Shown: piece after piece, positions 42,480 to 56,310 of the stretch
Layout: every line of letters starts with the position of its first letter
Numbering within the stretch: position 1 is the first letter of the stretch
Origin: Harmothoe impar
Lineage: Eukaryota; Annelida; Polychaeta; Phyllodocida; Polynoidae
NCBI GenBank assembly: GCA_947462335.1
Contig: OX381721.1
Coordinates: forward strand, 37,660,488-37,724,487
Direction of reading: 5' to 3'
DNA: 64,000 nt
Notes under the pieces: generated by a model
Told to the model about the DNA's origin: nothing
Database searches by the model: none
What the model saw: only the letters and a program-made list of their open reading frames with translations
Program-made: the position numbers and the translations under genes

Positions 42480-45400
42480 ACAGTAAATTATAACAAATGA
42501 ATTTAGTTTAATGGAAATTATACTGATACATGAATTTATGAAACAGTTACAGGAATCAAAATCTCGATTCAGATATCATAAAAAGACGAGGTAAAAAACT
42601 TGTAGTTGTCCTTCTATGGTTATCATCCTGCCCACACTGAAGGCAGATGAAACCTGATCAACTATGTAACAAAATGCTCTAGAAAATGCTCAAGGGAAAC
42701 AAAATTGAAAGAGGCATGTCAAAATGCTTTGACAGACACAGCAAGAGCATGATTACATTGTAAATTTAGATACTAATACATTGAAAACATTGTTTCTGTA
42801 CTTCATGCTCCACCTTATTGAGAAATATTCAGATTAGATATTTCATGTTTTTTTTTCACAAAACTGCAATTGATACTCAAAACTGCAAAGGGCATTTCTG
42901 GTCAATGCTGAACAAAGCTAACACATCCTCTTTTAAATATGCACAATTTAGATGGACTTCATTGTGAAAGAGCCTCTATAAGTGTCATCACCACAGACCA
43001 TCACTTAGCATCACTCACTGGTTAATATATATAGCAGTCTTATATATAAAATACATGAAGTCAATGTTACTGATCTATTTAAAATTGAAGGGCAGTCTCA
43101 ATGCTATATTGATTTGATAAAATCAGCAGAACCGGATAGGTAGAGCTGGAACACTTATCTTGAGGGGCATATTTCATGCTTTATTTGGGACATGGCAGTA
43201 CCCTAGGCTTGTCCCTTTCTGGGAAAATATCTTATTTTCCTATACATGATGTTGTCTGGGAGCGTTAACATTTATCCTTGAAGGTTTTATAATCATAATA
43301 GACTGCTAGTTGTTAATATGGCATAGACATCTCCCTCATATTCCATAGAGGAGCATTCCCATTTGCACTTGACACAGCACTGTTCACCCCCAGAGAACGG
43401 TTAACAGTCCCTTCTATACTGTAGCCCTCTTAAAGTGCAAACGTATGATGTTCTGCCTGCACTGTGTACTAGAGACGTGACTGACACATAAATGTTGTCA
43501 CAAAGCAGGCTGTAATTCAAGACATTTTCTTCAGTCTCTACACATTCCATGATTTCCCCACCTCTAATGACTTATCAGATGACTTAAAGATGTAGAAACA
43601 TTTACAAGTTCTAAAAGCTCTGTTCTGTGTAAGATATTTTTCACAGACAGGCTAAGATAACATGATTAGGGAAAGTAGCTGATGTGCCTTATTACAGTTA
43701 GCTTCAAAGTATGCACAATGACTGACATGAATATAATTACAATTTACAGAAGAGGGACATAATAAGGATGACTGGTTATCTATGTGCAATATTTAGAATT
43801 CCTCTTCCAAGTACGTCAGTGGTTAGCAGTACCATAAAGAACGGTTAGAAGCTAGAGTCATACGCCTGGTTAAGGTATTGGTTAATATGGGGCAGCACCT
43901 ACTCTCTCCTCACCTGTGCCCAGGTATAACTGGGTCACAGCTGATTTCCCCTCTGAGGCAGGCTGACAGGGCAGCCAGGCAGCTGGCTTCATTATTTCTT
44001 TTTTTTCTCCTCTTCTGTAACTGTTATTTTATTAAATGTTAATAAATAGGTAAGATGCTATCATCGTCCTCGTCTTGTTCCCCTCCTGATATTAATACAT
44101 AGACTTCATTAGAACCAAAACAGTTTTTCAGGTAACAAGAAAACATGAGTTGCAAATCTTTGTCATATCTTTTTGACACAAAATGTAAGCAAGTGTTGTT
44201 ATATACACTTAATGTAGTTAAACTTATGAAGGGACCGATTAATTCATTCCTGCACCAGGCAGAACCAAGTCCCTCGAGGGAGGAAGGTTCTTAATTTAAA
44301 GTTATCCCCTTTTACCAATGCAGATACCTGCTCCAAGAGCCTGTCAAACCATTTGCAATGTTTGAATAGTAGAGGACACTTCCCCACACTTGGAGTGATT
44401 CTAAGTCTGTAATGCAAAAGTTTTCCTCCTGAATGTCATCTTTGGCATCTGGCAGAGGTGCTTCAATGCATAAACTGTCTAATATACTGCCATAGTCCAA
44501 CATGAGTCAATGAGAAATTAAGTATCTAGGCTCTTGTCCAATCCGTGACTTGGATTATCTCAAAATATCACCTTTGGTTCAAATATATGGATGATAAATT
44601 TAGGTTAATGTGCAACATCATAAGTACCAATGTCACCTCGTCTCAGATTGTTTTAATTCCCCTCAGTTATGTAGGAGCTGCGCTTTTAGCTTTATATTTC
44701 CTGAGTTGGAAGTTGTATAACTAGGTGTTTATCTCACTTAGGAACGATACAGTTAAATCTTCACATCGCCATCCTGTTGACAATCATAGTATTGAAACAT
44801 CGATTTCATAAACAGAAAATATTGAAGATTTGGATGACCTTAGGGCATGAGCAGGTATCTAATGAGGCTTGTCAAAAGGATAGAAAGGTCCTGAGGTGAA
44901 TATGCTAGGTAATATTGTGTAATTGTGTTTTTTACTGTGCCAAGTTATACGGTTGCTTTATTGCTTTTTTTTGGTCACCTCTATTTGACCAATATACAGG
45001 TCTTTCAGTAAGTCAATTAGCCATTAAAGGAGCCAACATACTCAGGTCAGGGGATCTGTATCTCAGTAGGAGATAATAAATTATAATAACTGATCTCCTT
45101 CGTAGTTCTTCATGGTAACCAACTGCAAGGAGCAATACGGAGAATTGCTTTTAGATGAACGTGGTATTAATTCTGCCTCTTTGAAAAGCAAGTAAATCAA
45201 GTAAATCTGTGTATTTTTGAAGTGTTCTAAAAAGGATGTAAGTTATGAGGCATGTCATTTGCAATGTCTTGTTCCAGTTACATCTCAATTCAAAACTGTC
45301 TAGCGCTCTTGAGCGGGATGTTTCAGCTGAGTTTATTTCAGAACCCACTTACAACCTGATCACCCCTGCATAATGGAGATTGCTTGCTGTGAAGAATCAT

Positions 45401-47010
45401 CTCTTGGGGAAATTATTATCATTATTATCATCCACTTGTTTGACATTCTTTTAGATGCACTTAGCAAGCTTCACACCTGCCCCCCAACTAAAAGTCACAT
45501 GATAGATAAAATAGGATGTGAAAATATTCCTGGTTGATTGGAACCAAAACTATTAGTAGACACCATTGGTCACACCAAAAGTGAATTTCTTTTTGAATTT
45601 GCAACTAAGAAATGACTTTTTAAAAGTATATATTGAAATTTGATTCCCGAGTAAGGCCATTGTATCAACAATCTAAACAATATAAAAGAAGCAAAGCTTT
45701 TTAACAATAACTATTAAAGTGGAACACCCATAATTCACATCTGCAGGTCAAGCATGATGAAGGATTACAAGGTACAGCCTGGTCTGGTTTTGGTGCTAAT
45801 TACCTTAGGCTTCTCATGTATCATTTTGCTGAAAGGAAACAGCTGTAATATTGCGTTTTGGGCTCAGCAGTTTTACCGGCTGACTCTTAGATAGGCACAG
45901 CGTCATGCTAGGGTACAAACCTTTATGCAGTGGAGTCTTCTCTTTTTTGTTTAATCTTGTGTTATCTTTGTAAATCTGCCTAAACAACCATTTTTGATTG
46001 GCTACATATTTTCCATGTTCACTCCCTATATATAATTTTTGCATCCTATTTTAAGATAAGGTGCCCCAAAATCTCAGAAAAGGTGTTTAGATCCTAACCA
46101 AAATCCTAAACCCATTCCTGCCCCGTAATTATCCACACAATGTTACTAAACATGTTTAGACCAATAATATGTTTAACTCAGTGATTTATGTGTTTAAATC
46201 AATATGTTTAGGAGGGGGAAGTCTTTAAAATTCAAGAATTTAGCATATATAATTGTGTTTATCTGTCGAGTGTTCGAGGATTAAAATGGTGTGTCTAGAG
46301 ATGTAGATCATTATTATATTTAGATATATATATATTTCAATGAGTTAACTATTTTATTTTCCTACAGTGTCTCGAAGAGATGTCTAGCGGCCCCCTGCTT
46401 ATAGCAATATATGCATCCGTTTTTCACATATAGGCCTCTACTTTAGGGAGGGGCAACAGGACTTTTCCATCCTCTCAACATGTTGGTAAAATTTGAGATA
46501 ATGTATCACCATTACCACGTTTCTCCTACATATTGTAGAGCATCTAATCCTTTACATATGTAAGAATTGGCACAGCAGCTTTTCTAACCATTGTTCTAGA
46601 GTAACATAAAGATATATACCTTCTCTAACTTCCAGTCACATGTTGTGTTCATGAGATTCAGAAGAAACCAATGGTTATTTGCTAGGAAATTATATATTTC
46701 AATATAACTTATATTAAGTATGATGTTGTATTATATGTCTATGCATACATTCAGTTAAAACAGTATTTACTAAGCTTTTCCCTATTATACAGGACTTTAT
46801 AGGTCTTTATTTTATCACTTCTTATCCCAGTCTGTGCATTCCCATAATTAGACACATTTCTTCTTTAAATTATCTACACTAGCAGTTCCTTGTTATATAT
46901 GTGAGGCACCTCCCTGAACAGTTAATATATATATCTTCCCTCTCACCATAGCATATTGCTCTTATCCCCTCAAAACCCTGTAATTATACCTGCTGAACAG
47001 TGGTATCGCT
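42480..47010. other. unique-looking non-coding host sequence
   Basis: No element with defined ends was found. AT-rich; one possible exon at 44328-44503 (listed). A CTAAACATGTTTAGACC motif with relatives lies at about 46145 and again near 49170. Confidence 0.4.
44328..44503 (-). CDS. possible coding exon, unrecognised protein
   Basis: From an ATG at 44503 (minus strand) the frame reads MLDYGSILDSLCIEAPLPDA, then an acidic DDIQEEN stretch and LESLQVWGSVLYYSNIANGL, with Trp and Tyr at a density more like real protein than random AT-rich sequence. A plausible donor CAG/GTATCT follows position 44328. No polypyrimidine acceptor is obvious upstream, and I do not recognise the sequence. It could be a first coding exon of a host gene running leftward, or chance. 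Confidence 0.25.
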
Positions 47011-47014
47011 AAAT

Positions 47015-48030
47015 CTCATGAACACAACATACTGTCTAATGAACACAACATTGATTAAAAAAGCATGAAATATTTTGAAATACTATATCTAAATTATTGG
47101 GACATGTAGTAGATGTATGTACAATTTGGATAGGGAAGATATACCATATTTCTAATGGGTTACCTTTGAATAATGGAGCATTAAGTAATCTTATGAACAC
47201 AACATCTTATGAACACAACATCTAGATTTACATGTTAAAATGCACGAAATCAACTAGTTATTTGCCATGAGCCCATTGTTAACAGTTGATTATAACAATT
47301 GTCAGTGATTATTTATCATGGCCCACCTTGAAAATATCTTTTTCCCTACTATCTTAACAACACAACATCTTCTGAACACAACATCTTCTGAACACAACAT
47401 GTGATTATACCCATAGATATAGACAGAATGAAGCATGTTTTTGCATTAATTTCATTGATAGATGTTGGTTGTGACCATAGTTATTGATTTCTTATCAGAA
47501 CCCTGCTTCTAAATGTCCTTTTGATACTGTCTTACGAACACAACATTATGGACACAACATCTTCTGAACACAACATCTGCTGAACCCAACATCTTCTGAA
47601 CACAACACATTATGGACACAACATGTTGATTCACATGTTGATTCACATCTAGATTGACCATAAATGTACAATGAGGTCTTTAATATATATATATGTTGAT
47701 TGTGACAATAGTAACCGATTTCTTATCAGAACCCTGGTCCAAATGTCCTTTTCCTACTATCTTACTAACACAACATTATGAACACAACATCTTATGAACA
47801 CAACATCTTATAAACACAACATCTTATGAACACAACACCTCACGAACACAACATGTGGGTTTCTAGCTAAACTATCATAAAATATACCATGTCACTACCA
47901 TGAGCTAATAGATATGAGCTCTGTATGCTACATTCTAAGTGATTTTTAGCATATTTTCCCTTGTATATACCATATTTCTACCATCTTATGAACACAACAT
48001 CTTATGAAAACAACATCTTATGAACACAAC
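47015..48030 (+). repeat. clustered GAACACAACATCTTAT repeats
   Basis: Roughly two dozen copies of GAACACAACAT in small tandem groups (15-16-base period, ATCTTATGAACACAAC) at about 47015-47050, 47195-47225, 47355-47400, 47535-47625, 47765-47855 and 47985-48030, spaced by unrelated AT-rich sequence of about 100-170 bp. Confidence 0.85.
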
Positions 48031-48039
48031 ATGTGTAAA

Positions 48040-49990
48040 AACATCATAAATTCACTAAAATTCAAAGGTTTAGCGGTGCACACCTTTAGGTATTGTCAGA
48101 AGGACTTAGTACCTTGATTTACAGGAAATTCTAGTTTGAATTAAGTGAAAATATTGCCATTTAAAGTTTCAGCCCTTAAACAATACGTTTTCTGATTGAT
48201 TTTTGAAGCTCTAAAGCAAGGTGATATAATTCCACTTGTAATTTTATTTTAATCTTACAAATATATGGGTTATAGTAGATGACTTTTATGTCAAAACATC
48301 ATGTCTCAGCTTTTTTTACTATGAATAAAATGATCATAAAGTTGCTGTTATGATATTGTATGTATGGGAACCTATTTTTAACCTGATATGGAGAAGTAGG
48401 ATATAATTAGAAAAAGAGGAAAAATTAATTTTCATATTGCCTTCACCATATAATATCAGAAAAATTAGGTGAAAGTATAAAAGTAAATATTTAAACATAA
48501 TAAAACATCTGCCTAAGTGTAATATTGGTCAGGGGACATGCATTTTGGGTGGTTTTTAGCTATATAATACCAATTTACTTATAGAAATTGAAGTTAATTC
48601 TCACAGATTACACATTTATACTAATTAACAAGGTAAATATCACACACCAGTCAGAAAAACATAAAGGAAAAGCTTGATTTCTCAGATTTATATTAGAAAA
48701 GGTGATATTTTGAGGGTTGGAAAAATCCTGTAGCCCCTCCCTTTAACATGTATAGACACAGCCTTGAGTCAATACAGGGGACCTAGAGGGAAAATACTGC
48801 TTTATCCATTCTTATAGTTATTAACGGTGTCTTTGTAGCAGTTGTAACTTTATTGCATCATAATCATAGTGATGTAGCATTGAACCTTTGAAAATGACAA
48901 TGCATATTAATAATATTTTATATCCCATGCAATTTAAGTTAATTAACACAGATTTAAGCACTTCTAGATCCACAAAAATGTGTGGGTGGTCGTAGAAACT
49001 ACAATCAACCACAAAGCTGCTATCTGGTATGTATGTGATATACTATGACCTAAACACTACATTCAACATAACTGTTGAGGTGTTTCGAAAGAAAGTGTTT
49101 AATTCCTAAACAGAGGGATTCAAAAAGACAGACCTAGTAGAATGCTTAGACTTTAAACATGCTAAGACCTAAACATGTTGAAAACCTAAGCACCTTTTTG
49201 CAGTGTATGTATAGATCTATTGGTTAAAACCTTATTACTTTATACAGACAAATTGGTACATGCAGATCTATATAGTCTTTAGATAGTTCCACCTAGATGT
49301 ATCCCTTTTATCCACAATGCTCTCATTATATCCTCCTCCACTGATATTGCATTCATCAAAAGGAGGTGTTGGTAAGAAATATTGATCAGCCTTGCATTGT
49401 GGCCAAAATCTCAAATCAATTTTATATGTAGGAACTTCCATACTACAAGACCAGCTTAGTCAGCATAATCCACTTCTGTAATTATCAGATTCAATCTCAG
49501 TCTAATTTACCTCCCTAGTTGATTTAGATTCAGTGCTGTACCTTTGCTAATAGTCATGAAAAAAAAGACACCAAACTATCAGACATAATAGTTAGCTTTT
49601 TCACATAGATTCTGTCTCTATGATTTATAGCTGTCTGGTCAGTATAGAATTCTGTTCCTCATTAGTGTAGTGATCTCTGAGAGACCTAATGACACCCATT
49701 TAGGAGGCTTGCCTATGGAAGGGGAAACAAATAGATCCCTTGAGGATGAGTTGTAAGGCAAGGCCACCACCAATGATTGCCTGCTGCTGGTGGGCGTGGT
49801 CTGTATATTATATCCGGCATCAACCTGGGTAAGTGAACACTCAGGACAGAAAGCTGGGCAGGTACTCTACAACCACCACCACTTTGTTCCAGTCCTTCTG
49901 TCCAACCCTCTCAGAAAGTGTTGATATTCTCTGAACACTGCAGAGTAGGTCAATAGGTGTCGTAACCCTTTATGGTGAGACGTCACTAGA
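48040..49990. other. non-coding stretch, nothing recognised
   Basis: AT-rich host sequence; short open frames only. Confidence 0.4.
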
Positions 49991-49994
49991 TGAT

Positions 49995-50150
49995 GTCATC
50001 ATGATGCACCAGTGCAGCCCTGGTTAGTAACCAGCCTGTGCACCACTGCAACATGGGGGTGTCTGAGCCCTGTAAGGTGGACATGATGCTTGAATGCAGC
50101 ACTGGCAAGTTACTCACCAGGGCTGCATTCATGCATCATTACGATAAAGG
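49995..50150. repeat. two consecutive hairpin repeats, second copy
   Basis: CATGATGCACCAGTGCAGCC and CATGATGCTTGAATGCAGCA hairpins in the same order as at 4363-4540, here separated by a short GTGTCTGAGCCCTG spacer. Confidence 0.6.
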
Positions 50151-50159
50151 GCATGATAC

Positions 50160-51760
50160 ATTAAGTTATCATGACATCCTTAAAGGGTAATCAGGCTACA
50201 GTGTTGCAGAAGTCATCGATGCCTTTTTTTAAATTTCACTCAAAGCAGCAGGCCTTACCTTGTTAGACTAAGTTTTCCCATGGCCAACAACAACCACCAG
50301 CTGATATTTTCACCCTAATACAATAGTCTGGAGCAGATGGAAAAATATTAACATCAATGAAAGTCAATTATATACCCAAATCTACCTAGATTGTGTTAGT
50401 AATGGTATTTTCAGAACTCTGGTAATCGTTCATGTAACACAGGGTCTATTGCTGTCTTACTTAACGTAACATAGACATGGTTATGTTGCAATCATTGCAT
50501 CTAATTCTAAAACTGTGCTAGCAGAATGAATCATAGTGCTTGCATCTCCTTCACATTCACATCAATCTACATGGATGTCACCATGCCCCTTATTATCCAT
50601 TCCCACTGTCCAGAGAATGTAGGCTAAGCGGTAATGACTTAATGTAATTGTGGCACCAAGGACCTGCACAGATGCCATCTGACAGCCCTGACAGTGCTCT
50701 ATATGCAGCTGTCAGCAGGATGTAATAAGCACTGACACTTACAACCAGCATTGTCACTGTCAATGCAGCATTCAGGCCAAATCATGTGGTTTTTAACTCA
50801 GTAGATGGGATGGCTACAATATAATTGATTATCCACTCATGCAGATGATCCATCTGCAGCGTCCTCCCTGCATTTGAGGTTATAACACATTTATTGTCAC
50901 AGTGTGATGTTCATAAATACAGTTTTGTCTATTTGGTAAGTAAGCATGGCGGTATAATTCCACTCTGCTTCTAGGTATGATTGAACACATTATGACAAAT
51001 AGACAGGTGTACAATTACATACAGTATGATTATTAATGACTAGGATATTTTTCTTGATTTCCATGAGATGCTTTGATATACAGTAAAGTGATGTTCATGG
51101 TTTACAGGCTGGTTGTTCTACATCAAACAACTTTGGTGATGTGCATCTTTATATGGTGAAATTGATAATGATAACAATTTGCTGACTAGAAGAGCACAAT
51201 TTGTGATGTGCATATACACATGCACATACATGTGTATATATCTATGCATATGCATGTTAATACACTAGTTTAATGCAGTGGTTGTAGGAACAGATATTTG
51301 TACCATCTCTCCATATACAGTTTTGTGATAACAGGTTTGGCAATAAGAGGGAATTTTTGTATTGACCTATTCAAGCTACATGCTGGAGGGAGCTTATTCC
51401 ACAGCTCGATCCCCCGTTATAACGGGCATTTACGATACCCTCCAATATAATACCTCTGACTACAAGCAGAGGAAGCTGCAACTGTAAGCTGCAACCTATA
51501 CTCCCTCTGAGTGTGGTCTCTGACTGTATTCCATCTAGACTAAATTGTATTCCCCCCCAGAAGCGAGATCAATATGTCCGCTGATAAAATAGATATAAAA
51601 TTGTACACACAATTAAAGTTTTTGAAGGGGCTTAAAGAATAAATGTTAGATAATGTCACATGATGGTTGAATTGCTTGCTACTGTGGTGCTGCCCTGGGA
51701 ATAGGTAGGTAAAAAGCCTGGCATTACAGACCAGCGCTCTAGTCTACTATATGCCCCAGA
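50160..51760. other. non-coding stretch, nothing recognised
   Basis: Host sequence, with CTGACAGCCCTGACAGTG and AGCTGTCAGCAGGATG near 50680-50720. No exon identified. Confidence 0.35.
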
Positions 51761-51769
51761 AAACCCACA

Positions 51770-53215
51770 GCCTGCTTGTGAGTTGACCCATCATGTCCCA
51801 CAACTAACCAGATCATGTGGTGTCGTTAACCCAATCGGAGCAGGCCATGGCCTTCACTGCCTGCAGCAACCAGTCACACTCTCCAACCACAGTAACTGGG
51901 TTGGGTAGTGTTTGGGTTTGTCCAGTCACCAGCACTGATGGTTGGGGACTTGGAACATGTTGTAGTTGGTTTATACATAATTTATATATGTTAATAAAAG
52001 CAGGTCAATTTTCCATTGATCAATTTCCACTTAGAATAAGAGTGGACATAGACAGTTGGCAAATCCATTGTCAAGTAGTGCATGCTAGGCTACAGACTAT
52101 AATGGCTTTATAGTTCTAACGTTTGCTGTTGGATGTCAAAGATGTTTGTATTCACAGACTAAGAGAATTATACAACTGTTGTTTTAATTGGATCTATTTG
52201 TTAAGAACATATCAGACAGCCTGGTTGACAAGCTGAGGCAATTCTTCCTCCCCAATGTCTGATACCCTGCTAAACTGGAGGTGTCAGGCGTGCAGACTTC
52301 CCTGAATTGGATTAAATTTTTTTTAATGTAGTTTTGTCCAGCACATCCTAAAGATATGTGTATCTCCTAAGAGGGCGATGCATAGCCCATATCAAACAAA
52401 GAAAATAAGGGTCAATAATTCAAAACTCATGTGGTTCTAATTTGATAATACTGCCCCTGCCCCAGATACAACCTCCAAAGTATATTCACAGTAAACTACT
52501 AATTAGGGGTACAGTCATTACCTACTTGATATTTATTATAATTCTTTTCTCATTAGTCAAATTTGTAACATGGGATTAGAAAAATTCACTACTGTAGAAA
52601 AAGGAAGACCTTTTTAATTGTGTAGGAGGAATTCTGAATTTAATTCAAATAAGGGAGTGGTCGTTTTTTAACAACATGGGGAGGTTGGTGGATTTGGGGG
52701 GGGGACCAAAAAAATTTGGACCCCTTGAAGGGGGGGACCAAAACAATTTGGACCTCTCTTGAGGGGGGGACCAAAAAAATTGCACCCCTTTTCAGCGCAA
52801 AAAGCCCGCGCCCTACCATAGCTCAAAGGGGTAGGCCGCGCTCAATTTCAACTTGTCTGAGGGGGGACCAAAAAATGTTGTTGAATATGACCACTCCCTA
52901 AGTCATTGTCTTCATATTTCTTTGTAGGCCTATATCCACAGCTCCACTTGGTACCATCTTCTCATTGACAAAGTTACACCTGTTATTTAGGTTCTTGTCT
53001 CCCTCAGGCAAAATGCCAATTTTATGTGTGCAATTAATTCTGTAGACACAGATATTAGACAAGGAGCATCTCATTCAGACTGGTTGGGTTTGTGAAGGTA
53101 CTGACAGGGAGGTGTCAAAACTATCACAGCTTGTGACAGCCCTGCTTAATTACTAAATTGTTTGAACTGCCATTAACCCGTTTAATTTCTGTTTAATTTT
53201 GTTGGCTTTTTATTG
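51770..53215 (+). repeat. old segmental duplication, copy 1
   Basis: Ordered similarity to 58090-63435: CCTGCTTGTGAGTT, CACTGCCTGCAGCAACCAGT, GGATGTCAAAG, GATGCATAGCCCA, GGGTACAGTCAT, CTTCTCATT..TTAGCC-type blocks, TTCTCATTGACA, GTACTGACAGGGAGGTGTCA and ATTACTAAATTGTTTG. Interrupted here by the MITE at 52651-52900. Confidence 0.7.
52651..52900 (+). mobile_element. MITE, family with AGGGAGTGGTC ends, second copy
   Basis: AAGGGAGTGGTCGTTTTTTA at the left, ATATGACCACTCCCT at the right, with GGACCAAAAAAATT tandem modules. Absent from the paralogous place in copy 2 (about 63150). Confidence 0.8.
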
Positions 53216-53602
53216 AATCTCTAAACTCGGCCTAATAGTGAGATACATCTATATGACAACTTTCTCAAAGGAATTTTTATCTGTCATACATAAAAGATCT
53301 GCTACAATTTGGATATATCATACGTGAGACACTAAAATAAGACCCAACAAAAACTGAAGCGTTATTGGGATGGCCAGGGGGTGATGCGGTCAGGGACAAA
53401 GTATCATTAAAAACTCTAATATTACCCCTGTTTGAGAACACCACTGACTGTGACTAACTGTCATTGTCTTAAAACTGGTTATTTCGGGCAGATGATGATA
53501 AGAATGGACAACTAATGACTAGTTTAGAGAGTTATAACATCCATTAACCTTTTCAGCCAAATTCGATCTCCATCTGCCCAAAATAACCCAATTTTTTTCA
53601 GG

Positions 53603-53680
53603 CCGGTCAGAGCTGGCACCCGGTCAGAGCTGGCACCCGGTCAGAGCTGGCACGCGGTCAGGGCTGGCACCAAGTCAGAG
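53603..53680 (+). repeat. 17-bp tandem repeat, about 4.5 units
   Basis: Unit CCGGTCAGAGCTGGCAC with late units slightly changed. Confidence 0.85.
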
Positions 53681-53699
53681 ACAAAAACATTGGCCCAAG

Positions 53700-56185
53700 G
53701 TCGTGAGACACAGCCTTAACTACCCACAGTGCTGTAAACAGAGCCATTCATCAGTCAACAACCACTTACCCTCATGAGCAGACACTTGAGAAACACAAAA
53801 ACCAATCGCTTCAATCTCTTTTCACAAAAATAATTCATTTTCCAAGAAGCAATGCCTAAATGGGTTCTTGTCAAATTGATCCTATCAACCCTAGACATGA
53901 CAGCTACCCTTAATGTTCATATTTGAAAAGAGAATATGAAAAAAATTAACATAATCAAATATAATGAAATTGAATTTAGTAACAGGCCTTGACATACTAA
54001 ACACAAAGAGATGGGGATCAGGGTGATACTCCAAACAGCATAGTAAATGTCTGTCATCGTACATGTTAGCTGACATGTGCATTGTATAATTAACCCTTTC
54101 CAGGATGGCAAGGCGTGTTCAATAGTGTGTACGAGGTAGAAGTTTAGAAATATTCGGTGCCCCCTAACCCCTTTTCGTCCTCCCCCCCCCTCCCCCCCCC
54201 CCACTAGGCCTATCTTATGAGCAAAAACCAGACTTTATTAACCTTAGTCTTAAGTCCCTAGTAGTCTGCGTTTTGCACGATGCAGCTATCTAGAAAAAAC
54301 ATGTGAAGGTAAATGTTTAACCAGCTATATATTATTCTTTTCTGATATATTGAGTTTTGTAAGTTATCATAATTCTACAGATATGTTTTGAAAAATATGT
54401 AAACCTGAACTACAATGCAACATGGCCCGCCAACATTTTCTTAACACTGCTATGAACTATCCATTAAAGGTCGCTGACCTCAATATTAGCCTTTAAATAG
54501 GCTAAGATGCGACCCGTCTTTTGATAAAGCCATATGATAAAATTGTACAATAGTGTAAAATGTTTATTCAGCAATAAAGACAAATTCAAACTCAATAGTG
54601 CACCAATTATACACATGGCAGCACTGTGTATGTTCACCATGCATTAAGCTTGTAGTTTGGCACAATGCATGAATTAAGCCCTTGAAAATCCAAGAAATGT
54701 ATCATGTGATTAACTTTTTGTATTGCCATTACTTTGAGCTTAACCTGTACAATGCCTGTACTAACATTAGTACCAAGCATATCAGCTCGTAGAGTTATAT
54801 CTTCTTGTTGGGCAAAGAAAGTGAGCCAATGAAATGTCATTAATTATTATAGTTGTTCAGGAGGTATGTCTTTAGATGTGAAACTAAGCTCTTAGGATAA
54901 GATATCTAGAATGAAAGGGAAGAAAGAGAATCATGTGATGCAAACATGAAGCTGAACAAAACAAAAACACATTTTGTTGAACAAAAATAAGGAGGATAAA
55001 GCTGGCCATGATTCAATCACCATGATAGATCTAAGTACACAGAGTTAAGACATAGGAAAAAAACTAGATGGCAAGTATCAAAGCCAACCGTAAATGGATG
55101 TAAAAATAGTCCATCTTTCACGGCTGTCTGGGGAGCTAGCCATATTCCTACACTACATCTGCTATGCATTCCCTTAGCATCATAGCGTTGTTTGAATGCA
55201 CCCTAATTGCCATAGAGGATCCTCCCCAGTTCTCCATAGAGGCACAAGAGGCCTACAGTCACTTATCTGTTGTACCATAGCCATGTTCCTTCTGCTGAGG
55301 CTCCCCTGCACCGTGGGACACCAATGCCGTGGCTGTGGCTCTGTAGTAGATGTTGTATGAGTGACATGAATGGGTTTGTGAGGCTCTGTACATGACCAGC
55401 ATAATAAATGGTGTCACTGATGATCGCTGTACTTTGTGTATATATATGATGAGTTGTATAATTTTTTATCTTAGAACGAAGTTTTGATCATGCATGCCTC
55501 TCGAATTGAGTAATGAGGCAAATCTAATAGGCCACACAGAGAAAAAGTGTAGTGAATTGAATTTTGTGAAGACCACAGAGCATCATTGGGAAGGTACAGA
55601 AGATAGCACATTAGCATGCTATGTAAGGTAGTCATCAGACTATTAAGGTGGCATATGAGCTCTTGCTACACCCTTCAATTTATGGTGGTTCTTTGCCCCG
55701 CCCTGTGTCTTTTTAAAAGCTGCCATTTAGTACACACCATAGACCTGTTTTCTAAAGCTCTGAATTTGTCTCTCACAAATGCCTTCATAATACCTGCTGC
55801 AGGACCCAACAGCTGTTAATGACAGTAACCATTTTTAGAACGGCATGGTGCTCATATATTATTATACCATTCTACATACTTATCTTCCTACCAAAAACAA
55901 GGCTACATAGAAAGTAATATTCCCGAAGTATTTGCCAGACTGCAGAAACTTTTCTATCTCATAATGTTAACTATGTTAAAGATTATAACCTTCAGTATAG
56001 AAATGTTAAGCTTATTGTCAGTGTGATACCACTGCTGTTTCTTTCCTGAGATATTAGCATATGTAGCTCCTTTTAGCCATAAAGCCAGTCATTCTGTATA
56101 TAACTGTTATAAGGCCCTCGTAGCCTTGAATCTTGAAAATAACAGACACTGCACCAAAGAACAGACTTCATTAGACATCTCCAAG
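53700..56185. other. non-coding stretch, nothing recognised
   Basis: C-run at about 54180-54200; short open frames with no family resemblance. Confidence 0.4.
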
Positions 56186-56189
56186 ACTT

Positions 56190-56310
56190 GGCTCTTCTAG
56201 TCCTTGTGAATCTGAGTGTAAATCATCATGACACTCCTCCTCATAAAGAATAATAGGCATTTAATTATCTTAAGTCGGAAATTTTTGAAGCAGTCTCCAT
56301 CCAGGACACT
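56190..56310 (+). repeat. dispersed old repeat (AGTGTAAATCATC family)
   Basis: TCTGAGTGTAAATCATCATG, ACTCCTCCTCA, TTTAATTATCTTAAGT; related to 6430-6700. Confidence 0.45.

Noticed and set aside
54634..54840. 68-codon minus-strand frame with fairly balanced composition
   Set aside because: No recognisable domain and no convincing acceptor or donor; treated as chance.
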